From: Streptomyces diastatochromogenes
GTDB taxonomy: Bacteria; Actinomycetota; Actinomycetes; Streptomycetales; Streptomycetaceae
Reading direction: 5' to 3'
Assembly (NCBI GenBank): GCA_026913215.1
Contig: JAPTYK010000001.1
Span: 992,001-1,056,000 of the forward strand
Length of the DNA stretch: 64,000 nucleotides
Shown: positions 31,974 through 41,457 of the stretch, one piece after another
How positions within the stretch are numbered: position 1 is the stretch's first letter
How the letters are laid out: every line of letters starts with the position of its first letter
Position numbers and translations under genes: made by a program
The notes under the pieces: model-generated
What the model was told of the DNA's origin: nothing
Databases searched by the model: none
Seen by the model: the letters and a program-made list of their open reading frames with translations, nothing else

Positions 31974-32901
31974 ATGGACGCCCGCTACGTTCTGCCCGAG
32001 TTCACGGAGCGGACCAGCTTCGGAACCCGGACGCTCGACCCGTACTCGAAGCTCCTCGAATCCCGGATCGTCTTCCTCGGCACGCCGATCGACGAGACCT
32101 CGGCCAATGACGTCATCGCCCAGTTCCTGTACCTCGACCACGCCTCCCCCGGCCAGGACGTCTCGCTCTACATCAACTCCCCCGGCGGCTCGATCAGCGC
32201 CATGACCGCGATCCACGACACGATGCGGACGCCCTCCTGCGACGTGGAGACCACCTGCCTCGGGCAGGCCGGGTCGACCGCCGCCGTGCTGCTCGCCGCC
32301 GGCACCCCCGGCAAGCGGCTCGTCCTGCCCGGCGCCCGGATCACCCTCCGGCAGCCCGCCATGGACGAACCTCTCCAGGGCCAGCCGAGCGACCTCGACC
32401 TCCACGCCCGCGAACTCCTCCGGCTGCGCGCCCTGATGGCCGGGATGCTCACCGAGTGCACCGGGCGGGAGCGGGAGCGGGTCGACGCCGACCTCGACCG
32501 CCTCACCGTCCTGGACGCGCCGGCGGCCGTCGCGTACGGCCTGGTGGACCACGTGATCACGAGCGGCGCGACGCCGGCGCGGCGCGGTGAGCCGGCCGTG
32601 GTGCCCGAGCTGCCGCCGCTGCCCGCGCTGACCCGGGCCGAGGGAGAGCTGATCGACGCGTACCTCGAAGTCGTCGACCTGCTTGGGAAGATCAACCCAT
32701 CCAGGGGTACGCATACCTATGGGGCGCTGCGCGCGGCTCAGGCCCTGGTGGGACGCGCAGAGGCGCTGCGCGAGGCCCTGACGCTCATGCATATGCGGGG
32801 CGAGCGAGGTGCACGCGGAGACCCTGGCGCGCGCCCTGCGGGTGTTGGACGGCGAGCGGCGCGCCGACCGCGTCACCGTTCCCCGGACGCGGGCGAGTTG
32901 A
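31974..32901 (+). CDS. ClpP-like protein, non-canonical, with C-terminal extension
   Basis: About 309 residues. The ClpP fold runs from [17 protein letters not shown] to about residue 195. The nucleophile Ser is in [16 protein letters not shown] and the Asp region in [13 protein letters not shown]. Where typical ClpP has IHQP, this protein reads [10 protein letters not shown] with an Arg codon (CGG), so the usual catalytic His is absent. After YGLVDHVI a helical extension of about 110 residues follows ([20 protein letters not shown] and [19 protein letters not shown]). One break near 32802 lies in the extension; the joined frame ends at TGA 32899. GGAGG precedes the ATG. It may be regulatory or a partner subunit of another ClpP. 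Divergent from a Phd/YefM antitoxin. Confidence 0.82.
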
Positions 32902-33225
32902 CATTCCGGCATGTCGTGTCGAGGTCCGGTCGGCCGACACGGATCGCAGAATCGCTCCCTCGTTCGGCGTAGTCGACGAGTCGACATATGTGCCGGGTGA
33001 GTTGCGCAACAGGTGTACGCATTTGGCGGAATGGGACGTTCCACCCCTGGTGCGGGGCTCGTCCGGCCCACCTCAAGCGATCACGAAAGCACCCTGTCCA
33101 CCCGATTGGATCAGTCGTGAGGAGCCTCACATATCGCCGTTTCAGCTCGGATTTCGCCCCGGGTGTGGGTCAAGATCCCTGTCGACGACAAGCCCCCGCC
33201 ATCCGAGGCGGGGCGGTCCGGGCGG
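32902..33225. other. Intergenic region between ClpP-like gene and riboswitch
   Basis: This 324-base gap has no convincing gene. It holds a paired GTCGAC sequence near 32971-32984 and a perfect 6-bp palindrome (GTGAGG, two bases, CCTCAC) at 33117-33130. It must contain the promoter of the riboswitch transcript, but no clear -10/-35 pair stands out. Confidence 0.5.
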
Positions 33226-33420
33226 ACGCCGAGTCCTGCCGCTGTCCCGGATGTCTGGTCGACAGGAGTGGATCGGCAGGAGTGGAGGACCCGAGCAGTA
33301 CGGGACGTACGCGCTGTTTTCGCAGCGGGACCGTCCCTTGGGGTGAAGCCGCAGCCGCGGCCGGGCATCTTCGCCAGCCCGAACCCGACAGGTCATCCTT
33401 CGCAGGCGGCTGACGAAGGG
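33226..33420 (+). ncRNA. c-di-AMP (ydaO-yuaA) riboswitch
   Basis: The leader carries the conserved ydaO blocks in order: GGAGGACCC near 33284, TTGGGGTGAAGCC near 33338, and CCCGAACCCGACAGG followed by CGCAGGCGGC near 33378-33410. These are the c-di-AMP-binding core, and in Streptomyces this riboswitch class precedes cell-wall hydrolase genes such as the NlpC/P60 gene here. The last hairpin pairs CCTTCG (33397-33402) with CGAAGG (33414-33419), which includes the AAGGG ribosome site of the next gene, so ligand binding may act on translation. The 5' boundary is approximate. Confidence 0.85.
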
Positions 33421-33426
33421 TTGCGC

Positions 33427-33902
33427 ATGACTGCGCAGATGCACGTCCCGTCCCTGCTGTCCCGGGCCGGAGCCGTCTCGGCTCTCACCCTCGCCGCCGT
33501 CGGCGGCACGTTGCTCGCACCAGGTGCGGCACCCGAGGCCCAGGCAGCGACGACCTACGCGAACAAGGCACTGAGCGTCGCCGCGTCCAAGAAGGGAGCT
33601 CCGTACCGGTACGGGAGCGCCGGACCCTCCAGGTTCGACTGCTCCGGTCTGACGCTCTACGCGTACAAGCAGGCGGGCAAGTCGCTGCCCCGCACCGCGC
33701 AGCAGCAGTACAACAAGACCCGGCACATCTCCGCGTCCAGCAGACAGAAGGGGACCTGGTCTTCTTCCACTCCGGCGGGAGCGTCTACCACGTGGGCATC
33801 TACGCCGGAAGCGGCAAGATCTGGCACTCGCCCAAGACGGGATCCTGGGTGAAGCTCGACAAGATCTGGACGTCGAAGGTCTTCTACGGCCGCGTCCGAT
33901 GA
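33427..33902 (+). CDS. Secreted NlpC/P60 peptidoglycan endopeptidase
   Basis: About 158 residues: a signal peptide (AGAVSALTLAAVGGTLLA, cleavage after APEAQA) followed by one NlpC/P60 domain. The catalytic Cys is in RFDCSGLTLYAYKQAG and the His in YHVGIYAGSG. It cuts peptide stems of cell-wall peptidoglycan. It is controlled by the c-di-AMP riboswitch directly upstream. One break near 33757 fits a lost G in a run (AAGGGGGAC). Confidence 0.9.
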
Positions 33903-33997
33903 CGCCCGCCGGGCACTGACCGGTCGGGGGTGCGGTGGCGCCGCCGCACCCCGGCCGGGCCCCACCGCCGCCGCGGTCCTCTTCCTGGGATGCCGCG

Positions 33998-34441
33998 ATG
34001 AGACTCGACCAAGCGCTCGTCGACGCCGCCGTCGCCCCACTGGAGAAACGCTGGACGCCGGACGAGCCCGGCGGGGCCGCCGCGGTCTGCCTGGACGACG
34101 GCCGCGTCCTCACCAGCGTGGCGCTGGACAACGTGAACGCCGGCGTGACCCTCTGCCAGGAGACCGGCGCCTCCTGCCAGGCCTACGCCCTCGACCGGCG
34201 GGTCACCGCCTCCGTCTGCGTCTTCCGCGCCCCGGAGGACGGCCGTTTCGTCGTCCTGCCGCCGTGCGGGATCTGTCAGGAGCGGCTCGCCCTGTGGGGC
34301 CCCGGCGTCGAGGTGGGCGTCCCGGACCCCGAGGACCCCACCCGCCGGCACGCCCGCACCCTGGCCGAACTGAACCCGTACCACTGGGCCCGCCACTTCG
34401 CCGAGGGCGCCTGGCCCTCGTACGAGCAGCACAGCGGCTGA
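33998..34441 (+). CDS. Cytidine deaminase family protein, blasticidin-S deaminase-like
   Basis: This intact 147-residue protein has a zinc and proton-shuttle motif TLCQETGASCQA (C-x-E form) and PPCGICQERLALWG with the other two zinc Cys. Length and motifs fit a homotetrameric cytidine or blasticidin-S deaminase. ATG 33998 is the most likely start. Conversion of cytidine to uridine is a family expectation; the substrate is not proven. Confidence 0.82.
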   Translation: MRLDQALVDAAVAPLEKRWTPDEPGGAAAVCLDDGRVLTSVALDNVNAGVTLCQETGASCQAYALDRRVTASVCVFRAPEDGRFVVLPPCGICQERLALWGPGVEVGVPDPEDPTRRHARTLAELNPYHWARHFAEGAWPSYEQHSG

Positions 34442-34464
34442 GCCGGGCCCGGGGCAGACAGGCC

Positions 34465-34902
34465 CTAACGGCTCGGGACCGGGGCGGCCGCCCACGGGAG
34501 GGTGATCCAGACCGTCTTGCCGCCCTCCTCGGTCGGCGTGACCGAGAGGCGGCCGCCCGCCTCCGCCGCCAGGGAGCGGATGATGACCATGCCCCGGCCG
34601 TTGTCCTGCTGGACCGCCGCCGGGAGCCGGCGGGGCCAGCGCGGGTGGCTGTCGGTGACGCCGATGTGGAGGCGCTCCTCGCGCTCCAGACGGACGTCGA
34701 CCGTGAAGGTGGGCGACTGGCCGAAGGTGTGCAGGACGGCGTTGGTGGCGAGTTCGGAGACCATCAGGCGGATCGCGTCCGCCAGGTCCCCGCCGTCGTC
34801 GAGGCCCCACCCGTCGAGGACCTCCGCGACGTACCGCCGGGCCGTGGGGACCGACGCGGGGTCGCTCGGCAGCGTGACGGATGCTTCCTGGTGGTCTGCC
34901 AT
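34465..34902 (-). CDS. RsbW-like ATP-binding protein (anti-sigma/HATPase family)
   Basis: This intact 145-residue protein is a GHKL ATPase: an N-box with ELATNAVLHTF and a G-box with NGRGMVIIRSLA. Such small proteins in Streptomyces act as serine kinases that bind sigma or anti-sigma partners. AAAGGGA precedes ATG 34902. No sigma factor is adjacent; it lies between a cytidine deaminase and bioF, so its partner is unknown. Confidence 0.85.
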   Translation of the reverse strand: MADHQEASVTLPSDPASVPTARRYVAEVLDGWGLDDGGDLADAIRLMVSELATNAVLHTFGQSPTFTVDVRLEREERLHIGVTDSHPRWPRRLPAAVQQDNGRGMVIIRSLAAEAGGRLSVTPTEEGGKTVWITLPWAAAPVPSR

Positions 34903-35071
34903 GGCGACGCTGTCCCTTTCCCGCCGGGGCTTCGGCCCCGGATCGCGCTTCGCGTCAGAGTGCCACCGATCGTGCCGCCCCGGCAGGCGTTCCACCAAGA
35001 TATGTCCCCATCTGTCGCCCGAAGCGGTGAACTCTGCGGCCCGTGGCCGCGCTTGAGCCCCGGACGGCCCG

Positions 35072-36274
35072 TCAGACCTTCGGCGCGGTCCGCAGGATCG
35101 TTTCGACCGCGCGCGCGATCTCCGCGTCCGTCAGATCGGCCCGTGCGGTGAGCCGGAGCCGGGAGATGCCGTCGGGGACGGACGGGGGCCGGAAGCAGCC
35201 GACCGCCAGGCCCTGTTCGCGGCAGTCCGCCGCCCAGCGCAGCGCCGCCTCCGGGAGGGCGCGTGCACCGAGACGACGGCCGCGTCGGGCCGGGCCGCCG
35301 TGCGCCCGGCGTCCGTGAGCAGCCGGTGCAGGGTGGTGGCGACCGTACGGGCCCGCTCGGCGAGGCCCGGTTCGGCGGCGATCAGGCGCAGGCTGGCGAG
35401 CGCGCCGCCGCGGCGGCGGCGCGAGGCCGGTGTCGAAGATGAAGGTGCGGGCCGCGTTCACCAGGTGCTCGATCACCCGGGCCGGGCCGAGGACGGCGCC
35501 GCCCTGGCTGCCGAGGGACTTGGAGAGCGTGAGGGTGGCGACGACGTCCTCGTCGCCCGCGAGCCCCGCCTCGTGCAGGGCGCCCCGGCCGCCGTCGCCG
35601 AGGACGCCGAAGCCGTGGGCGTCGTCGACGACGAGCCCGGCGCCGTGCGCGCGGCAGGCGTCGGCGAGCTCCGGGAGCGGGGCCCTGTCGCCGTCGACGG
35701 AGAAGACGGAGTCGCTGACGACCAGGGCCCGGCGGCCCGGGTGCGCGTCCAGGGTCTTGGCGACGGCCTCGGCGTCGCCGTGCGGGACGACGACGGCCTC
35801 GGCGCGCGCGAGGCGGCAACCGTCCACGATCGAGGCGTGGTTGGAGGCGTCGGAGACGATCAGGAGTCCCGGCCGCCGAGCGCGGTGAGCGCGGCGAGGT
35901 TCGCGGTGTAGCCGGAGGAGAAGACGAGGGCCGCCTCGAAGCCGCAGAACTCGGCGAGTTCGCGCTCCAGGCGGGTGTGCAGCCGGGTGGTGCCGGTGAC
36001 GAGCCGCGAGCCGGTGGAGCCGGCGCCCCAGCGCCGGGCCGCCTCGGCCGCCGCCTCGGTGACCTCGGGGCGGCGGGTGAGGCCGAGGTAGTCGTTGCCC
36101 GCCAGGTCCAGGAGGTCCGACTCGGCCGCCCGGGGCCGCAGCGTCCGGACGAGCCCGGCCTCGGCCCGGCGGCGCGCCTCGGCCTCGGTCCAGTCGAAGG
36201 CGCTACGGCGCGGGCCCGCGCCCGCGCGCCCCGGCTCGTACGTCCCCGACGCGTCCGTCCTCGTCCCGTGGCAT
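35072..36274 (-). CDS. bioF: 8-amino-7-oxononanoate synthase
   Basis: About 400 residues, alpha-oxoamine synthase fold. [13 protein letters not shown] and [15 protein letters not shown] are family motifs, [15 protein letters not shown] contains the PLP-binding Asp and His, and [11 protein letters not shown] carries the PLP Lys. It joins alanine and pimeloyl thioester in biotin synthesis. ATG 36274 is supported by AAAGGA upstream. Breaks near 36250, 35870, 35415 and 35255 split it. It is divergent from bioB. Confidence 0.9.
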
Positions 36275-36330
36275 GCGGCGATCCTTTGTAGGCAGCGCAC
36301 AGACCCTAACCGCAGGACGCGGAGGCCGGG

Positions 36331-36346
36331 GTGTGGTCATCCACAC
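36331..36346. promoter_or_regulatory. Candidate operator in the bioF/bioB promoter
   Basis: Perfect 6-bp arms GTGTGG and CCACAC around a 4-base centre lie between divergent biotin genes. No BirA-type operator is obvious; the regulator is unknown. Confidence 0.35.
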
Positions 36347-36415
36347 ACCTCTATCGGGGCCGTTTGTTCGGATCCTCCTTGGCCCGGAGGCGGGCGGTAG
36401 GCAGGATCTGCGGTT

Positions 36416-37653
36416 ATGGACCTGCTGAACACGCTGGTGGAGAAGGGGCTGCGGCGCGAGCTGCCGACCCGTGAAGAAGCGCTCGCCGTCCTGGCGACCT
36501 CCGACGACGAACTGCTCGATGTGGTGGCGGCGGCCGGCAAGGTGCGCCGTCAGTGGTTCGGGCGGCGGGTGAAGCTCAACTACCTGGTCAACCTGAAGTC
36601 CGGTCTCTGTCCCGAGGACTGCTCGTACTGCTCGCAGCGGCTCGGCTCGAAGGCCGAGATCCTCAAGTACACCTGGCTGAAGCCGGACGAGGCCTCGCAG
36701 GCCGCGGCTGCGGGCGTGGCGGGCGGCGCCAAGCGGGTCTGCCTGGTGGCCAGCGGCCGCGGTCCGACGGACCGGGACGTGGAGCGCGTCGGGAAGACGA
36801 TCGAGGCGATCAAGGAGCAGAACGAGGGCGTCGAGGTGTGCGCCTGCCTCGGTCTGCTCTCGGACGGGCAGGCGGAGCGGCTGCGGGAGGCCGGCGCCGA
36901 CGCGTACAACCACAACCTGAACACCTCCGAGGCCACGTACGGGGACATCACCAAGACCCACACGTACGCGGACCGCGTGGACACCGTGCAGAAGGCGCAC
37001 GCCGCCGGTCTGTCGGCCTGCTCGGGCCTGATCGCGGGCATGGGCGAGACCGACGAGGACCTGGTCGACGTCGTGTACGCGCTGCGCGAGCTCGACTCCG
37101 ACTCGGTGCCGGTCAACTTCCTGATCCCCTTCGAGGGCACCCCGCTCGCCAAGGAGTGGAACCTCACCCCGCAGCGCTGCCTGCGGATCCTCGCGATGGT
37201 CCGGTTCGTCTGCCCCGACGTCGAGGTGCGGATCGCGGGCGGCCGCGAGGTGCACCTGCGCTCGATGCAGCCGCTGGCGCTGAACATCGCGAACTCGATC
37301 TTCCTCGGCGACTACCTGACCAGCGAGGGCCAGGCCGCCAGGCCGACCTGGACATGATCGCGGACGCGGGCTTCGAGGTGGAGGGCGCCGGCACGACCAC
37401 GCTGCCGAAGCACCGCGCGGACGCGCTCGCCGCGGCGGGCGCGACGGGCGGCTGCGGTTCGACGGCCTCGGCGGGCTGCGGCTCGGAGTCCTCGGCCGAG
37501 GGCGCGGGCTGCGGCTCGCACGCCGAGGCGGGCGGCGGCTGCGGTCCCTGCGGCGGCCACGCGGCGCCCGTGCGCACCTCGGACGAGGCCCGCACCGACC
37601 TGGTGGCCGTGCGCCGCCGGGGCGCCGGAACGGACCTCGCGCCGAATGCGTAA
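36416..37653 (+). CDS. bioB: Biotin synthase
   Basis: About 412 residues. The radical-SAM motif [10 protein letters not shown] binds the 4Fe-4S cluster. The barrel includes [15 protein letters not shown] and [13 protein letters not shown], which has the Arg ligand of the 2Fe-2S cluster. A Cys/Gly-rich tail of about 45 residues follows ([30 protein letters not shown]) and the chain ends ERTDLV-like with GTDLAPNA. It inserts sulfur into dethiobiotin. One break near 37340 fits a lost base. It overlaps bioA by 8 bases. Confidence 0.92.
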
Positions 37654-38926
37654 CGACGAGCTCCTCGCCCTGGACCGGGCGCACGTCTGGCATCCGTACG
37701 GCCCCATGCCGGGCCGTACGGACCCGCTGGTCGTCGAGTCCGCCTCCGGTGTGCGCCTCCGGCTCGCCGAACCCGTGCACGGACAGGCCGAGTTGATCGA
37801 CGGCATGTCCTCGTGGTGGTCGGCGCTGCACGGCTACAACCACCCCGTGCTCAACGAGGCGGCGCACGACCAGCTGGGCCGGATGAGCCACGTCATGTTC
37901 GGCGGGCTCACCCACGAGCCGGCCGTCCGGCTCGCCACCCGGCTGGTCGAGATCACCCCGGAACCGCTCCGGCACGTCTTCCTCAGCGACTCCGGCTCGG
38001 TCTCCGTCGAGGTCGCGGCGAAGATGTGCCTGCAGTACTGGCGCTCGGTGGGCCGGCCCGGCAAGCAGCTGCTGATGACCTGGCGCGGCGGCTACCACGG
38101 TGACACCTGGCAGCCGATGTCCCTGTGCGACCCCGAGGGCGGGATGCACGAGCTGTGGTCGGGCGTGCTCCAGCGCCAGGTCTTCGTGGACGCGCCGCCG
38201 GTCACGTACGAGGAGTCGTACGCCCGGATGCTGCGGGAGCAGATCGCGCTCCACGCGGACGAGGTCGCCGCGGTGATCGTGGAGCCGGTGGTGCAGAACG
38301 CGGGCGGGATGCGCTTCCACCCGCCGGAGTACCTGCGCGTCCTGCGCGAGGCGTGCGACGAGCACGGTGTGCTCCTGGTCTTCGACGAGATCGCGACCGG
38401 CTTCGGCCGCACCGGCACGCTGTTCGCCGCCGACCGGGCCGGGGTCTCGCCCGACGTGATGTGTCTGGGCAAGGCCCTGACGGGCGGCTACCTGTCGATG
38501 GCGGCGACGCTCTGCACGACGGAGATCGCCGAGGGCATCTCGCGCGGCGAGGTTCCCGTCCTGGCGCACGGGCCGACCTTCATGGGCAATCCGCTGGCCT
38601 CGGCGGTGGCCTGCGCGTCGATCGACCTGCTGATGTCCCAGGACTGGGAGCTGGAGGTCAAGCGCATCGAGGCGGGACTCCGCGAGGGGCTCGCGCCCGC
38701 CGCGGAACTCCCCGGTGTGCGCGAGGTGCGGGTGCTCGGCGCCATCGGCGTCGTCCAGCTCGACCACGACGTCGACATGGCCGCGGCCACGGAGGCGGCG
38801 GTCCGGGCGGGCGTGTGGCTGCGCCCGTTCCGCGACCTGATCTACACGATGCCGCCGTACGTGACGGGCGACGAGGACCTGGCCAGGATCTGCGCGGCGG
38901 TACGGGCGGCGGCGCGGGCGGGCTGA
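37646..38926 (+). CDS. bioA: Adenosylmethionine-8-amino-7-oxononanoate aminotransferase
   Basis: This intact 426-residue class III aminotransferase has [11 protein letters not shown] at the start, [29 protein letters not shown], and the PLP Lys in [12 protein letters not shown]. It uses SAM as amino donor to make 7,8-diaminononanoate. It overlaps the bioB stop. Confidence 0.95.
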   Translation: MRNDELLALDRAHVWHPYGPMPGRTDPLVVESASGVRLRLAEPVHGQAELIDGMSSWWSALHGYNHPVLNEAAHDQLGRMSHVMFGGLTHEPAVRLATRLVEITPEPLRHVFLSDSGSVSVEVAAKMCLQYWRSVGRPGKQLLMTWRGGYHGDTWQPMSLCDPEGGMHELWSGVLQRQVFVDAPPVTYEESYARMLREQIALHADEVAAVIVEPVVQNAGGMRFHPPEYLRVLREACDEHGVLLVFDEIATGFGRTGTLFAADRAGVSPDVMCLGKALTGGYLSMAATLCTTEIAEGISRGEVPVLAHGPTFMGNPLASAVACASIDLLMSQDWELEVKRIEAGLREGLAPAAELPGVREVRVLGAIGVVQLDHDVDMAAATEAAVRAGVWLRPFRDLIYTMPPYVTGDEDLARICAAVRAAARAG

Positions 38927-39007
38927 CGCCGTCGTGGCGGGGCGCCGGAAGGCTCCCCGCCGGGACCCGCACCCGCACGAGCCGCACCGAACAAGGAAGG
39001 ACGCCCC

Positions 39008-39735
39008 ATGGGCATCATCATCGTGACCGGCACCGGCACGGAGATCGGCAAGACCGTCGTCACCGCGGCCGTCGCCTCCGTCGCCACCGCCGCCGGCCGC
39101 TCCGTCGCCGTCCTCAAGCCCGCCCAGACCGGCGTCGGTCCGGACGAGCGGGGCGACGCCGACGAGGTCGTACGCCTCTCGGGCGCCGCGGCCTCCAGCG
39201 AACTGGGCCGTTTCCGGAGCCGCTGGCCCCAACACGGCCGCCCGCCGGGCTGGGCTCGCCCGGTCGGGCCCGGGAGGTCGCCGAGGCCGCCCGGAAGCTG
39301 GCCGAGGAGCACGACCTGGTGCTCGTGGAGGGCGCGGGCGGGCTGTTCGTCCGCTTCGACGAGGAGGGCGGCACGCTCGCCGACGCGGCCGCGCTGCTCG
39401 GCGCGCCGGTCCTGGTGGTGGTCCCGGCCGGTCTGGGGACGCTCAACCCGACGGCCCTGACGGCCGAGGCGCTGCGGGCGCGCGGGATCGAGCAGCTGGG
39501 CGTGGTCGTCGGCAGCTGGCCGGACGCCCCGGACCTGGCGGCGCGCTGCAACCTGGCGGACCTGCCGAAGGAGGCGGGCGCTCCGCTGCTCGGAGCCGTA
39601 CCGGAGGGTTCGGGAGCGCTCGACCCCAAGGAGTTCCGGGCGGCGGCGGGCGGCTGGCTGGCGCCGGCGCTCGGCGGCACGTGGGACGCGGAGGCGTTCA
39701 CCGAGGCGCAGGCGGCACCGCTGCCCGTGGGCTGA
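39008..39735 (+). CDS. bioD: Dethiobiotin synthetase
   Basis: About 242 residues. The P-loop is VTGTGTEIGKTVVTAA, followed by LKPAQTGV and VLVEGAGGLFVRFD. It closes the ureido ring of dethiobiotin with carbon dioxide and ATP. It lies 81 bases after bioA with AAGGAAGGA before ATG 39008. One break near 39212 fits a lost base between GRF and PEPLAPT. Confidence 0.92.
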
Positions 39736-39791
39736 CGGCGCGCGGACGGCACTCCTCCCCGCGGGCCGACGGCGCGCGGACGGCACTCCTC
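39734..39791 (+). repeat. 24-bp tandem direct repeat
   Basis: An identical 24-base sequence occurs at 39734-39757 and 39768-39791, a 34-base period, overlapping the bioD stop and the region before the next gene. It looks like a small local duplication. Confidence 0.7.
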
Positions 39792-39807
39792 TCCGTACGC
39801 TGGCGGC

Positions 39808-40152
39808 ATGCGCGCACGAGTTCAGGAGATCGTCTTCGACTGCGCCGCCCCGGCGGCGCTCGTCCGCTTCTGGGCCGGGCTCCTCGGCGGCGCACCCGTC
39901 GACCGGAGCGCCGACTGGTCCTACGTGGATCCGCCGGAGTTCGTACGGATCGCCTTCCAGCGGGTGCCGGAGGGCAAGGCCGTGAAGAACCGGCTCCACC
40001 TCGACGTGGAGGTGGCGGATCCGGCGCGGGCGGCGGAGGAGGCGCTGCCGCTCGGGGCGGTCGCGGTCGGCGGGCTCGTCACCGACGAGCAGGGCTCCTT
40101 CCAGGTCATGCGGGACCCGGAGGGCAACGAGTTCTGCTTCGTGACGGGATGA
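39808..40152 (+). CDS. VOC family protein
   Basis: This intact 114-residue protein is a single glyoxalase-fold module: VQEIVFDCAAPAALVRFWAG, KNRLHLDVEVADPARA, and the terminal MRDPEGNEFCFV with a metal-site Glu. No substrate can be assigned. It sits between bioD and a methyltransferase. Confidence 0.82.
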   Translation: MRARVQEIVFDCAAPAALVRFWAGLLGGAPVDRSADWSYVDPPEFVRIAFQRVPEGKAVKNRLHLDVEVADPARAAEEALPLGAVAVGGLVTDEQGSFQVMRDPEGNEFCFVTG

Positions 40153-40163
40153 GGTGACCGGCC

Positions 40164-40815
40164 ATGACGCCTCCCGGCTCGCCTCCCCGGGTCCACCACC
40201 CGCTGTTCGCCCGCTTCTACGCCCGGTTCAGCGCCTCGGCCGACGCGCGGGGCGGGCTCGGCGCCCTGCGGACGGAGCTGCTCGCCGGGCTCTCCGGCCG
40301 GGTCGTGGAGATCGGTGCCGGGAACGGCCTGAACTTCGCGCACTGTCCGGCCGGGGTCACCGAGGTCGTGGCCGTCGAGCCGGAGGACCGTCTGCGCGGG
40401 CTGGCCGAGGAGGCCGCGCGCCGGGCCGCCGTCCCGGTGACCGTGCTGCCGGGGACCGCCGAGGCGCTGCCGGGGCCGGACGGCGCCTTCGACGCGGCGG
40501 TGGCCTCGCTGGTGCTGTGCACCGTACGGGACGTGCCGGCGGCCCTCGCCGAGCTGCGGCGGGTGCTGCGTCCCGGCGGCGAGCTGCGGTTCTTCGAGCA
40601 CGGGGCGGCGGACACGCCGGGGCTCGCGCGGGTGCAGCGGGGCCTGGACCGCACGGTGTGGCCGCTGCTGTTCGGGGCTGCCACACCTCCCGCACCCCGC
40701 TCGCGGCGATCGAGGAGGCCGGTTTCGGCCTGGTCGCGTACCGCTCCTTCGACGTCCCGGAGCGGGGTCCCCGGCTGCCGTCCTCCCCTGTGTGCTGGGC
40801 ACGGCCCGGCGGTAA
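40164..40815 (+). CDS. Class I SAM-dependent methyltransferase
   Basis: About 216 residues of the UbiE/small-molecule type. Motif I is VVEIGAGNGLNF, the acidic motif VVAVEPED, and later motifs SLVLCTVRDVPAAL and RVLRPGGELRFFEH. The substrate is unknown. Breaks near 40677 and 40787 fit lost G/C bases; with both repaired the chain ends SSPCVLGTARR at TAA 40813. As written the frame runs on to 40843. Confidence 0.85.
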
Positions 40816-40855
40816 TCCCTGGCAGCGCCGCCCTGTCATCTGATGGGATCGGGCC

Positions 40856-41281
40856 ATGATCGATGTGAAGATTCGCGCCGCCGTGACCGACGAGGCGGAG
40901 GCCGTCCTGGCCTTCTGGCGGGAGGCGGCCGAGGCACGTCCGTCTCCGACGACGTGCGCGGGTGACCCTGCTCCTGGAGCGCGACCCCGAGGCGCTGCTC
41001 CTGGCCACGCTGCCCGACGGGCGGATCGTGGGGTCCGTGATCGCGGGCTGGGACGGCTGGCGTGCCTCGCTCTACCGGCTCGCCGTGCTGCCCTCGCACC
41101 GCCGGCAGGGCGTCTCGACCGCGCTCCTGCGCGCGGCGGAGGAGCGTTTCGCCGCGCTCGGCGGGCGCCGTGCGGACGCGATGGTCCTGGTGGCGAACGA
41201 GACGGCGCACGCCGCGTGGGGGCCGCGGGGTACGAGCGGCAGGAGCAGTGGCGCCGCTGGGTGAAGCCGTTCGGAGGCTGA
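40856..41281 (+). CDS. GNAT family N-acetyltransferase
   Basis: About 142 residues. The acetyl-CoA motif is LAVLPSHRRQGVSTALLRAAE, with GSVIAGWDGWRASLYR before it and GYERQEQWRRWVKPF at the end. It resembles aminoglycoside or small-amine acetyltransferases; the substrate is unknown. Breaks near 40945 and 41223 fit lost bases. Confidence 0.85.
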   Translation: MIDVKIRAAVTDEAEAVLAFWREAAEARPSPTTCAGDPAPGARPRGAAPGHAARRADRGVRDRGLGRLACLALPARRAALAPPAGRLDRAPARGGGAFRRARRAPCGRDGPGGERDGARRVGAAGYERQEQWRRWVKPFGG

Positions 41282-41364
41282 GGGCGGGCCGATCATCACA
41301 CCGCTTTGCCGATCCTTTACCATGGTGTCTCATCCCGACGACCGAAAGGTGTGAACGTCCGCCC

Positions 41365-41457
41365 ATGGGCGAGCCCCCCAGTAGCACTGGTTCCGACCAT
41401 CGACATCGAGCGATCCCTCTCCCTCTGGCCGATCATGGGACGGAGGTGAACCGATGA
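41365..41457 (+). CDS. Possible 30-residue leader peptide
   Basis: ATG 41365 opens a short frame (MGEPPSSTGSDHRHRAIPLP...) that ends in TGA overlapping the CNNM start as ATGA. A GAAAGGTGTG lies upstream. The overlap and Pro content make a translationally coupled leader possible, but no family is known and this may be chance. Confidence 0.35.
   Translation: MGEPPSSTGSDHRHRAIPLPLADHGTEVNR

Noticed and set aside
36203..39235. Very long minus-strand open frame across the biotin genes
   Set aside because: It runs opposite bioB, bioA and bioD, has low-complexity Arg/Pro/Gly-rich sequence and no domain. It is a GC artefact.
39734..39791. Attachment site or insertion-sequence target duplication
   Set aside because: The copies are only 10 bases apart and no integrase or transposase is present.
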